Shown piece after piece: positions 8,462 through 15,940 of a stretch of 41,350 nucleotides of DNA. This DNA comes from an uncultured Bacteroidales bacterium (GTDB lineage: Bacteria > Bacteroidota > Bacteroidia > Bacteroidales > UBA932). Position 1 is the stretch's first letter, and the number at the start of each line of letters is the position of its first letter. The notes under the pieces were generated by a model that had not been told where the DNA came from, did not search any database, and was given only the letters and a program-made list of their open reading frames with translations. Where the stretch lies: positions 1 to 41,350 of the forward strand of contig CALUSC010000015.1 of the NCBI GenBank assembly GCA_944323345.1, read 5' to 3'. A program made the position numbers and the translations under genes.

Positions 8462-9153
8462 GGCGACGAATCCATCCAGTCTTTCAGGACGAAAAGGTCG
8501 GCACCTTCCGGAGTACGCATCCTGACATCCGCATGATAGTGTCCGAAGATAAAATAATCCACATGGTGCGTCTTCTCGAACTCTTCGGCAAACTTGTACA
8601 GCGGTTCGTCTTTCCCCTTGAAGAAATATTCATGACGTCTGGCCAGCCTGTTGCGCTTCGACCACCCTGTTCCCAGCCTGAAAGCTATCCACGGATGGAG
8701 CATACTGAAAAGAGTCTGCAGCACCCTGCTGTGGAATATGCCACGCAAAACCCTGTAGCCGAACGGCACAGGACCGAGTCCGTCACCATGACCGAGGCAG
8801 AAATCCGTCTCGCCTATCCGGACACACGCCGGCTGTATAAGGCGGACCATACCGAGTTCCTCGAAATACCGGTATGTCCACACGTCATGGTTTCCCTGGA
8901 AGAAATACACCCTGACCCCGGAATCCAGCAGATCCATCAGGGCATTCAACACGCGGACATAGCCCTTGGGGACCACATCGCGGTACTCATACCAGAAATC
9001 CCAGATATCTCCGAGAAGATAAAGTGCCTCCGTCTCCTCCGGCAATGATTTCAGGAACGACACGAAACGGGCTTCCCTGTCGGCCGGATTCTTGACATTC
9101 AGGCCCAGGTGCACATCTGCGACAAAATATGTCAGATTCCGGACTTTATCCAT
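8401..9153 (-). CDS. lpxH: UDP-2,3-diacylglucosamine diphosphatase-like metallophosphoesterase
   Basis: LpxH converts UDP-2,3-diacylglucosamine to lipid X in lipid A synthesis. The 250-residue product has a full calcineurin-type metal site: D13 and H15 (VADVHLG), D49 and D52 (LLGDIWDFW), N88-H89-D90 (QGNHD), H122 (LGHGDG), and H205 and H207 (FGHYHAD). The D-x-H, GD-x2-D, GNHD, H and GHxH series with the WYEY segment fits the LpxH branch, but other cytosolic metallophosphoesterases cannot be excluded. It is the last gene of the ftsX operon, 30 bases after uppP, and converges with the DUF4294 gene. Confidence 0.82.
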   Translation of the reverse strand: MDKVRNLTYFVADVHLGLNVKNPADREARFVSFLKSLPEETEALYLLGDIWDFWYEYRDVVPKGYVRVLNALMDLLDSGVRVYFFQGNHDVWTYRYFEELGMVRLIQPACVRIGETDFCLGHGDGLGPVPFGYRVLRGIFHSRVLQTLFSMLHPWIAFRLGTGWSKRNRLARRHEYFFKGKDEPLYKFAEEFEKTHHVDYFIFGHYHADVRMRTPEGADLFVLKDWMDSSPYLYFDGISISGGNFQNREK

Positions 9154-9183
9154 ACCCGATCAAGAAATTCCGGCAAAACCGTG

Positions 9184-9993
9184 TCAGCTGAAAAGGAAGA
9201 TAAGCAGGGCGACTACGGCGCAATAGAGGGCGAACCATGAAAGCTTGGCCTTTTTCACCAGGGCGATCATGACCTTGCAGGCGAACAGCCCTGAAAGGAA
9301 AGCCGACACGAAACCGAGAATGATAGGCATAGCCCCGATGGAAGAACCGCTCATTTCACCTCCGACGAGCTGCAGGAACGCTTCGCCCAATATGGGAACA
9401 AGCACCATGAGGAATGAGAACTGCGCCATGACTTCCCTCCTGACACCGCATATCAGACCGACAGAAATCGTAGTGCCTGAACGCGACAGGCCCGGGACGA
9501 CTGCAAAAGCCTGGCCTATGCCTACGGCCAGAGCCTGCCAGTAGGATATGCCGTTCCTGTGGGTATTGGCCGGCATGGATGAAGCCTTGTGAGGATTCGA
9601 AGCCATGTCGGACAGGAAAAGCAGGGTGGCAGTCATCAGAAGAGCCACGCCGACCACGAAAATGGACTCGAACAGGCCTTCTACGAAAGATTTGAAAAAG
9701 ACACCTATTATGAAAACAGGTATCATCGACACGCATATTTTCAGAATATAATCGGTCTCGTCGTTATACTTGAACCGGAAAAGACCTTTCAGGAGATTCC
9801 ATATCTGGTGCCTGAATACCACGATGGTGCTCAACACGGTGGCGGCATGCACCGCAACTTCGAAAACCAGATCGCCCGATTCCTCCACGCCGAGAATCTC
9901 ACGGCCTATTACAAGATGTCCGCTGCTGCTTACCGGCAGAAATTCGGTCAGACCCTGGACAAGGCCGAGAATTATAGCTTCAAACCATTCCAT
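9184..9993 (-). CDS. uppP: undecaprenyl-diphosphatase UppP (BacA type)
   Basis: UppP recycles undecaprenyl pyrophosphate, the lipid carrier for peptidoglycan and O-antigen precursors. The 269-residue membrane protein has the two family motifs: EFLPVSSSGHLVIG (E17, H26) and PGLSRSGTT (catalytic arginine R171). It has about eight hydrophobic segments. It lies 8 bases after the DUF3098 gene, an order (ftsX-DUF3098-uppP) shared across Bacteroidota; truB and queA, which often follow, are absent here. Confidence 0.95.
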   Translation of the reverse strand: MEWFEAIILGLVQGLTEFLPVSSSGHLVIGREILGVEESGDLVFEVAVHAATVLSTIVVFRHQIWNLLKGLFRFKYNDETDYILKICVSMIPVFIIGVFFKSFVEGLFESIFVVGVALLMTATLLFLSDMASNPHKASSMPANTHRNGISYWQALAVGIGQAFAVVPGLSRSGTTISVGLICGVRREVMAQFSFLMVLVPILGEAFLQLVGGEMSGSSIGAMPIILGFVSAFLSGLFACKVMIALVKKAKLSWFALYCAVVALLIFLFS

Positions 9994-10001
9994 AATTATC
10001 C

Positions 10002-10259
10002 TTATTTCACATTTTCACTTTCATCGCCGCGATTCATTATTCCGGCTATGATGACCACTACTCCCGACAGAATCACGACAGGAGCAGCCACAAGCCGCCT
10101 GAAATCGAACATGGCATAATTGAACACCTCAGGATCTTTCACACCGCCTCCGGCAAGCAGGATATATCCTGCGACCATCACGATGAGCCCGGCCAGAACA
10201 AATCGGAGACCTTTCGGTGTTATAGGCATATTTTCCATAAAATCAATAATATAAATCAT
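10002..10259 (-). CDS. DUF3098 family small membrane protein
   Basis: This 85-residue protein of unknown function has two transmembrane segments (around LRFVLAGLIVMVAGYILLAG and APVVILSGVVVIIAGIM) joined by a polar loop GGVKDPEVFNYAMFDFRR. The short N-terminal MPITPKGLRF block and the G-x-K-D-P-E-x-F-N loop are typical of DUF3098. Its start overlaps the end of ftsX by 17 bases, so the two are probably translationally coupled and functionally linked to division or envelope synthesis. Confidence 0.88.
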   Translation of the reverse strand: MIYIIDFMENMPITPKGLRFVLAGLIVMVAGYILLAGGGVKDPEVFNYAMFDFRRLVAAPVVILSGVVVIIAGIMNRGDESENVK

Positions 10260-11121
10260 CCTTATCCAAAGACACCAGCTTGTTCACCACGAACCATGTG
10301 CTGACGAGACATATCAGAAGGCCTGAAACCAGAACTATGGCCATGACTATCAGCAGAAGATCCAGGCTGAATATCTCGAAGAGCTGCGACACCTCGCTTC
10401 TGATGAAATACAGAAGGCCGATGAGTCCCAATATGGCTATCATGGCTGAAAATATTCCCTGGAAAGCCGACTGCAGCAGGAAAGGGGCACGGATGAAGGA
10501 CCTGGTCGCCCCCACGAGCTTCATGGTATGTATGGTAAATCTCCTGGCGTAGACATTCAGACGGATAGTGTTGTTTATCAAGACAAATGACACAAAAAGC
10601 AGCAATGCGATGAAGACTCCGAGCACAAGCGAAATCTTGCTCAGATTGGCATTCAGGGCCTCGACCAGAGAACGCTGATAGACCACCTCCTCCACAAGCG
10701 GTGAAGCCGCAATCTCTTTTCTGACCATGTCCAGACTGTCAGCGGATACGTAATCCGCCTTCAGCGTAACGTCAATGGATATGGGAATGGGGCTGGTTTC
10801 GAAGACATCCAGAAAATCCTCCCCCAGCATCAGGGCCATCTCGCGTTCCCCCTGCTCCACTGAAATGAATTCCGTAGACTTGATGAAACGTTCGGAGCCG
10901 AGATCCAGAAGGAAATCCTTCGCTTTCTTCTCACCCACATCCTGTTTCAGCATCACGGAAATCTGCATGTTCTCCTTGAAATAGTCCGAGACGGATTTCG
11001 CATTGACCAGCAGAAGGGCCGCTATACCTACGAGCAGCAGCACCAGACTGATGCTGATTACAGTCGAAAGATATGCATTTCTAATCCTGCTGCCGATTAT
11101 GCCGCGGTCTTCTTTTCCCAT
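10243..11121 (-). CDS. ftsX: cell division protein FtsX
   Basis: FtsX is the permease-like partner of the ATPase FtsE and activates peptidoglycan hydrolases at the septum. The 292-residue product has a first membrane segment (STVISISLVLLLVGIAALLL), a periplasmic loop of about 110 residues with SVMLKQDVGEKKAKDFL, and three C-terminal membrane segments including LGVFIALLLFVSFVLINNTI. The cytoplasmic motif IHTMKLVGATRSFIRAPFLL is characteristic. ftsE is not adjacent. It starts the operon ftsX-DUF3098-uppP-lpxH. Confidence 0.93.
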   Translation of the reverse strand: MGKEDRGIIGSRIRNAYLSTVISISLVLLLVGIAALLLVNAKSVSDYFKENMQISVMLKQDVGEKKAKDFLLDLGSERFIKSTEFISVEQGEREMALMLGEDFLDVFETSPIPISIDVTLKADYVSADSLDMVRKEIAASPLVEEVVYQRSLVEALNANLSKISLVLGVFIALLLFVSFVLINNTIRLNVYARRFTIHTMKLVGATRSFIRAPFLLQSAFQGIFSAMIAILGLIGLLYFIRSEVSQLFEIFSLDLLLIVMAIVLVSGLLICLVSTWFVVNKLVSLDKDDLYY

Positions 11122-11153
11122 GATAAATACGTCTACAGCTATCCATTCGGGGT

Positions 11154-11161
11154 CAAAGATA
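11154..11161 (-). promoter_or_regulatory. -7 box upstream of ftsX
   Basis: TATCTTTG on the minus strand matches TAnnTTTG. It lies 32 bases before the ftsX ATG, giving a leader of about 25 bases. The -33 region is AT-rich and has no clear TTTG at the right distance. It is nearly back to back with the plus-strand box at 11184. Confidence 0.5.
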
Positions 11162-11183
11162 GTGAAATATCAAAAATATTTAT

Positions 11184-11191
11184 TACATTTG
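11184..11191 (+). promoter_or_regulatory. -7 box upstream of the starch-synthase-like gene
   Basis: TACATTTG matches TAnnTTTG and lies 28 bases before the ATG at 11220. The -33 region is AT-rich without a clear TTTG. The two divergent promoters share about 30 bases. Confidence 0.45.
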
Positions 11192-11219
11192 TTGAGTTTT
11201 TGTCTTTAATACCTTGATT

Positions 11220-12038
11220 ATGGGGGATAGTGCTAAGAAAATTCTGTTTGTCAACTCGGAGATATTCCCGTATCTTCCGGAGAGCGACATTTCCAAGATA
11301 GGGCGTTTTCTTCCACAGGGAATCCAGGAAAGGAAAAAGGAAATCCGTTCATTCATGCCAAGATACGGCTGTATCAACGAAAGGAAAAACCAGCTCCATG
11401 AAGTGATCCGCCTGTCCGGAATGAATATTATAATAAATGATGTAGACAGGCCTCTCGTCATCAAGGTAGCGTCCATATCGGCGGCGCGGATGCAGGTATA
11501 CTTCATCGACAACGAAGACTACTTCCACCGCAAGCAAGTATATTGCGACGAACAGGGCAAATTCTTTGAAGACAACGGCGAACGTGCCGTCTTTTTCGCA
11601 AGGGGTGTCCTCGAAACGGTAAAGAAGCTCCGGTGGGCTCCGGACATCATCCACTGCCAGGGCTGGATCTCGCAGGTCCTGCCGCTGTATCTTAAAAAGG
11701 TGTATTCGGACGATCCTATATTTTCCGGCAGCAAAGTGATCCTGTCGCTGTACGGAGACATAAGGGACGAAAAGTTCTCGGATGATTTCAAAGAAAAAAT
11801 AATGTTCGGAGACATTGTCGGAGACGACATGGAAATCATGAAAGAACCCGATGGCATAAATCTTGCGAAACTGGCTGTCCGCTATTCGGACGGCATCATT
11901 CTGGGGTCAGACAATATCGATAAGGAAATCCTGGATTACTGCAATGAATCCGGGCTTCCTATGCTTCCGTTTGATGCCGAAGCTCTTGAGACAGGAGCTT
12001 ATATCGATGTTTACAACAATTTTTACGACCGGTTTTAA
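11220..12038 (+). CDS. starch/glycogen-synthase-like protein, N-terminal domain only
   Basis: The 272-residue product resembles the N-terminal (acceptor-side) domain of GT5 glycogen synthases: KKILFVNSEIFPYLPES, IRSFMPRYGCINER, NIIINDVDRPLVIK, VYFIDNEDYFHRK, and PDIIHCQGWISQVLPLYLKK match the order of that domain. The usual K-x-G-G-L nucleotide-sugar motif is changed to KIGRF, and the C-terminal Rossmann domain is missing. Catalysis as a glycogen synthase is therefore doubtful. An in-frame TTG at 11214 is an alternative start; I chose the ATG. The stop is 3 bases before the DUF4270 gene. This pairing with DUF4270 recurs in Bacteroidota, as far as I recall. Confidence 0.8.
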   Translation: MGDSAKKILFVNSEIFPYLPESDISKIGRFLPQGIQERKKEIRSFMPRYGCINERKNQLHEVIRLSGMNIIINDVDRPLVIKVASISAARMQVYFIDNEDYFHRKQVYCDEQGKFFEDNGERAVFFARGVLETVKKLRWAPDIIHCQGWISQVLPLYLKKVYSDDPIFSGSKVILSLYGDIRDEKFSDDFKEKIMFGDIVGDDMEIMKEPDGINLAKLAVRYSDGIILGSDNIDKEILDYCNESGLPMLPFDAEALETGAYIDVYNNFYDRF

Positions 12039-12041
12039 AAA

Positions 12042-13712
12042 ATGCAGATGAAATACATTCACCTCGCGGCGGCACTTCTGGCCGGAATGTGCAGTGTGCT
12101 GTCATGCGTGAAAATCGACGACGAACTTGGAAAAGAATATATCCCGACAAGACATCAGTATGATATCCATATAGATACCGTCTATCTCCATGACATACGC
12201 ATGGACTGTACCGACAGCCTTTCCGGATACAGTTCGGAGAGAATCACCATAGGGGCGGTCAGGGACAATGTCTTCGGTCTCACGACCAGGGGCAGCGCCT
12301 TTCCTCTCATTCCCGTAAGCAAGGATATGGATTTCGGCGAAAATCCGCGCTGCACGCAGTTCCACTTCAGCGCCATAAGGGATACTCTTTCGTGGCCCGA
12401 TGAAAATCAGGCCAATATCATACAGAATGTAAATGTATACAGGCTGAACAAGGCTATCGACGAAAAAGCCGGTTACCTGGGAAGGGGCGACAAGCTGGAT
12501 ATCGGAGGCAGAGTAGCGCCGGTATTCAATTATTTCGGTCAGGATTCACTGGCATTCAATTTCGATCCTGCATTCGGAGATGAATATATTACGGCCATCC
12601 GCGAAATGGAACTGGATTCCGTAAGCGACTACGTAAAGAAACTTCCGGGAATATACATCACCATCGATGCCCCGGTTTCCGAAGGCGGAAGAATCAACAT
12701 GTTCGAACTGCCGATATCGGTGACGGAAAGCTACTACATCGGCGGGAACTATGCCGAACTGAAATTCCGTGCCGACTACGGTTCCAGGAAAGACGTGGAC
12801 TCATCGTTCCTCTTCTTTTTCGGCGCACAGGCCATGCAGGTGTACCAGGACACCGAAAACGAATATATAGAACCTGAGCAGACGGAACAATATGCGCTGA
12901 ATGTATCGAGTACTGAAGGCCTGATATCCGGCATCGGTACCGACAAGCTATACATCGAAGGAGGAAACGGAGTGAAGCCTGTACTTTCGTCCAGGGAAAT
13001 AAAGGAAAGCCTTACGGAAATCTTTTCCGAAAAAGGCATAGATCCGTCGAAAGTAATCATACACAAGGCGACCGCCATACTTCCGTACGACTTCCAGACA
13101 GAAAGCTACGACAAAATGTATCTCTATCCGGACAGGCTGAGCCCTACATGCAAGCTTTCGCTGAAAGATGAAGAGACCGGCGATGACTACGTGACATTCG
13201 CAGGTCTGACAGATTCCAGTGTAGAGAGTGAAAACCAGGGAGACATAAACAGGTCCACATGCTGCTATTCCCCGGACATCAGCCACCACGTACAGGAAAT
13301 TCTCAGAAGAACAGACGAATCGAACTACAGCAACTACGATATATGGATGCTGACGATGGCAAATGAAACAGTGGAGGAAGAATCGGACAACTCCAGCAGC
13401 GCCCTCAGCCAGTACTACCAGAATCTCGCCTACTACGATTACTACAACAGCATGTACAATCCTTACGGATACGGAGGATACTACGGCGGTTATTACGGAT
13501 ACGGATACAACAGCTATTACGGAATGAGCAACTACTACAACTACATACTTGCCGCCCAGTATGCGAGTCAGGCATCAAGTTCCGGGACGACAGTTTCCGT
13601 CCAGCTGGACAAGGACAGATACTACAGAGGCGTACTTTGCGGCCCTGATTCCGAAGGCCGCGTACCTATGATGGTAGTCACCTACTCAGTATCCAAGACC
13701 TCAGGAATGTAG
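12042..13712 (+). CDS. DUF4270 family lipoprotein
   Basis: The function is unknown. The 556-residue protein has a lipoprotein signal (hydrophobic LAAALLAGMCSVLSC, lipidated Cys22) followed by VKIDDELG, an acidic start often seen on surface-exposed Bacteroidota lipoproteins. The body matches DUF4270: a DTVYLHDIRMDCTDSL block, IGAVRDNVFGLTTRGSAF, then beta-rich sequence. Residues about 456-509 are a low-complexity Tyr/Gly segment with many YY and GGYYG units, followed by a normal C terminus (VSVQLDKDRYYRGVLCGP). It is cotranscribed with the upstream starch-synthase-like gene. An ATG two codons downstream is an equally good start. Confidence 0.85.
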   Translation: MQMKYIHLAAALLAGMCSVLSCVKIDDELGKEYIPTRHQYDIHIDTVYLHDIRMDCTDSLSGYSSERITIGAVRDNVFGLTTRGSAFPLIPVSKDMDFGENPRCTQFHFSAIRDTLSWPDENQANIIQNVNVYRLNKAIDEKAGYLGRGDKLDIGGRVAPVFNYFGQDSLAFNFDPAFGDEYITAIREMELDSVSDYVKKLPGIYITIDAPVSEGGRINMFELPISVTESYYIGGNYAELKFRADYGSRKDVDSSFLFFFGAQAMQVYQDTENEYIEPEQTEQYALNVSSTEGLISGIGTDKLYIEGGNGVKPVLSSREIKESLTEIFSEKGIDPSKVIIHKATAILPYDFQTESYDKMYLYPDRLSPTCKLSLKDEETGDDYVTFAGLTDSSVESENQGDINRSTCCYSPDISHHVQEILRRTDESNYSNYDIWMLTMANETVEEESDNSSSALSQYYQNLAYYDYYNSMYNPYGYGGYYGGYYGYGYNSYYGMSNYYNYILAAQYASQASSSGTTVSVQLDKDRYYRGVLCGPDSEGRVPMMVVTYSVSKTSGM

Positions 13713-13750
13713 GAGTGCGGCAGTCCGGGACAGACACCGGACAGGACATA

Positions 13751-13783
13751 AAAAAACCGGCCTTTCATCGAGACCGGTTTTTT
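13751..13783. terminator. bidirectional terminator between DUF4270 and acpP
   Basis: A perfect 10-bp stem AAAAAACCGG / CCGGTTTTTT (13751-13760 and 13774-13783) with a 13-base loop. The A-run on one side and the T-run on the other allow it to work for both converging genes. It starts 39 bases after the DUF4270 stop and ends 24 bases from the acpP stop. Confidence 0.85.
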
Positions 13784-13806
13784 ATGCTATTCTGTTGACT
13801 ACAGGA

Positions 13807-14049
13807 TTAAGCCTTAAGCTTGTTTTCGATATAGTCTATAGCGTCTTTTACAGTAGAAATCTTCTCACCTGCATCCTCATCCGGAATAGTGATGTTGAAA
13901 GCTTTTTCAAACTCCATGATAAGTTCTACCGTATCAAGAGAATCTGCGCCAAGATCATTTGTAAAGCTTGCAGTCTCTGTAACTTCAGATTCGTCAACGC
14001 CTAATTTGTCAACGATAATTGCTTTAACTTTAGATGCAACTTCTGACAT
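13807..14049 (-). CDS. acpP: acyl carrier protein
   Basis: AcpP carries growing acyl chains in fatty acid synthesis. The 80-residue acidic helical protein has the phosphopantetheine attachment motif [18 protein letters not shown] (Ser in DSL) and [17 protein letters not shown] at the N-terminal end. The length is normal. fabF, its usual partner in relatives, is not next to it: downstream is the shared terminator and the converging DUF4270 gene. A consensus -7 box lies upstream, so it is probably transcribed alone. Confidence 0.96.
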   Translation of the reverse strand: MSEVASKVKAIIVDKLGVDESEVTETASFTNDLGADSLDTVELIMEFEKAFNITIPDEDAGEKISTVKDAIDYIENKLKA

Positions 14050-14114
14050 AATGTTAAGAATTTAATTAATTAAAAAGTTTATGTTTAAATACACTTGTAA
14101 TCAAATTATCGGCG

Positions 14115-14122
14115 CAAAGATA
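14115..14122 (-). promoter_or_regulatory. -7 box of acpP
   Basis: TATCTTTG on the minus strand, a full match to TAnnTTTG, 65 bases before the acpP ATG. A weak -33 element (TTCG) lies 19 bases upstream. The leader of about 60 bases is AT-rich. It lies between the uvrC stop and acpP, and separates acpP from the upstream operon. Confidence 0.6.
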
Positions 14123-14149
14123 TGAAAATTTTGCAAAAAAACGAATAAA

Positions 14150-15940
14150 TCAGGAATTTAAAGCAGAATGTATCCTTTCAGCCAGCTCTTTCCCTACCAG
14201 GCCGGACAGGTCCTCCACCGACGCCGCAGCTATCCTGGCGACACTTCCATAATGAAGGATAAGCCTCTGCTCAGTCTTCTCCCCGACACCTCTGATCTCC
14301 CTGAGCGCGGACTGTATCTGAGCCTTGCTTCTGAGATTCCTGTGGTGCGTAATGCCGAATCTGTGCGCTTCGTCACGGATATGCTGCATAAGCTTCAATG
14401 CCTGTGAATTCCTGTCCAGGAACAGCGGATGCGGGTCTCCCAGCCGGATAATCTCCTCGAAACGTTTGGCCAGCCCCACAACAGTCAGGCTGTCGGCTAT
14501 ACCCAGCTCATACAAAGCCTCATACGCACTTCCGAGCTGCCCTTTACCGCCATCGATGACTATCAGCTGTGGCAGATCGTCAGGAGCTTCACGCAGCATT
14601 CTGGAATAACGCCTGTTCACGATTTCTTTCATGGAGGCATAATCGTTCGGACCGACTACAGTCTTGATATTGAAGTGTCTGTAATCTTTTTTGGAAGGAG
14701 CGCCGTCCCTGAACACTACGCATGAAGCTACAGGATTGGTCCCCTGTATGTTGGAATTGTCGAAACACTCTATATGCCTCGGAAGCTGCGGCATTCCCAG
14801 GGCGGACTGCAATTCTTCCATGACCTTTCTGCGGAACTCGTCGGGATCCGTATGCTCTTTCTGCTTCAGGGCATTGAAACGCATCTCCTTGGCATTCTTC
14901 AGACTAAGCTCCATAAGAGCCAGCCTGTCGCCCTTTACCGGCAGACGGAACTCCACACCGGAAATCTCGACATCCGGCTTGAACGGGACCAGGACCTCAT
15001 GCGACAGATTCCCGAACTTGGACTGTATTTCCGCTATGAACATACCAAGGACAGCCGGATGGTCCTCCTCTATATTCATCCTGAACCCCAGGTTCAATGA
15101 CTGTATCACGGCCCCGTCCCTCAGCCTCATGAAATTTCCGTACGCTTCATTGGAATCGAATACCAGCGAGAATACATCCAGACTCCCCATGACGCTGTTC
15201 ACGATAAGAGACTTGCTGTAATGCTTCTCAAGAGATGCCATCTTCTTCCTGAACTCCTCGGCAGCCTCGAAATCGAGCCTTTCCGCAGCCTCCGCCATCT
15301 GCTCCTCAAGATGTCTGATCATTTCCCTGCCGCCACCTTTCAGGAGTCGGACAATATCCTCTATATTGTCGTTGTACTCTTTCACCGAGATACCGCCCAC
15401 ACAACATCCACGGCACCTTCCGATATGGAAATTCAGGCATGGACGGAACTTTTTGCGCAGGACCGACTCTCCGGTAATCTTAAGATTGCAGCTTCGCAGA
15501 GGGTACAGTTCGGAAAACAGTTCAAGAAGATTCCTCGCATGCATTACGGAACTGTACGGGCCGAAATATCTCGACCCGTCCCGCACCATCCTCCGGGTCA
15601 GATAGACCTTTGGAAATTCATCCGCACTTACACATATCCAGGGATATGTCTTGGAATCTTTCAGAAGGATATTGTACTTCGGCTTGTACTGTTTTATAAG
15701 GTTGTTTTCCAGCAGAAGGGCATCCGCTTCCGTATCGACTACCGAATACTGGGCATCGGCGATTTTGGATACCATTATGGCAGTCTTGCGCGTAAGCCTC
15801 TCAGGGGAAACGAAATACTGGGCCACCCTCTTGTGCAGATCCTTGGCCTTCCCGACATAAATGACATTCCCCTCGGCGTCATAATACCTGTAGACGCCGG
15901 GGGAATGAGGAAACAATGATATTTTCTCCTTTACCGTCAA
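14150..15940 (-). CDS. uvrC: excinuclease ABC subunit C
   Basis: UvrC makes the two incisions in nucleotide excision repair. The 596-residue protein has the N-terminal GIY-YIG nuclease (GVYRYYDAEGNVIYVGKAKD), a Cys-rich segment (FHIGRCRGCC), a UVR domain near residues 205-240 (EAAERLDFEAAEEFRKKM), the RNase H-like C-terminal nuclease (IECFDNSNIQGTNPVASCVV; IVIDGGKGQL), and a C-terminal helix-hairpin-helix pair (LREIRGVGEKTEQRLILHYG). The length is normal. Its ATG overlaps the stop of the S46 peptidase gene (ATGA), so a repair gene is coupled to the end of a TonB/peptidase operon. Confidence 0.96.
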   Translation of the reverse strand: MTVKEKISLFPHSPGVYRYYDAEGNVIYVGKAKDLHKRVAQYFVSPERLTRKTAIMVSKIADAQYSVVDTEADALLLENNLIKQYKPKYNILLKDSKTYPWICVSADEFPKVYLTRRMVRDGSRYFGPYSSVMHARNLLELFSELYPLRSCNLKITGESVLRKKFRPCLNFHIGRCRGCCVGGISVKEYNDNIEDIVRLLKGGGREMIRHLEEQMAEAAERLDFEAAEEFRKKMASLEKHYSKSLIVNSVMGSLDVFSLVFDSNEAYGNFMRLRDGAVIQSLNLGFRMNIEEDHPAVLGMFIAEIQSKFGNLSHEVLVPFKPDVEISGVEFRLPVKGDRLALMELSLKNAKEMRFNALKQKEHTDPDEFRRKVMEELQSALGMPQLPRHIECFDNSNIQGTNPVASCVVFRDGAPSKKDYRHFNIKTVVGPNDYASMKEIVNRRYSRMLREAPDDLPQLIVIDGGKGQLGSAYEALYELGIADSLTVVGLAKRFEEIIRLGDPHPLFLDRNSQALKLMQHIRDEAHRFGITHHRNLRSKAQIQSALREIRGVGEKTEQRLILHYGSVARIAAASVEDLSGLVGKELAERIHSALNS

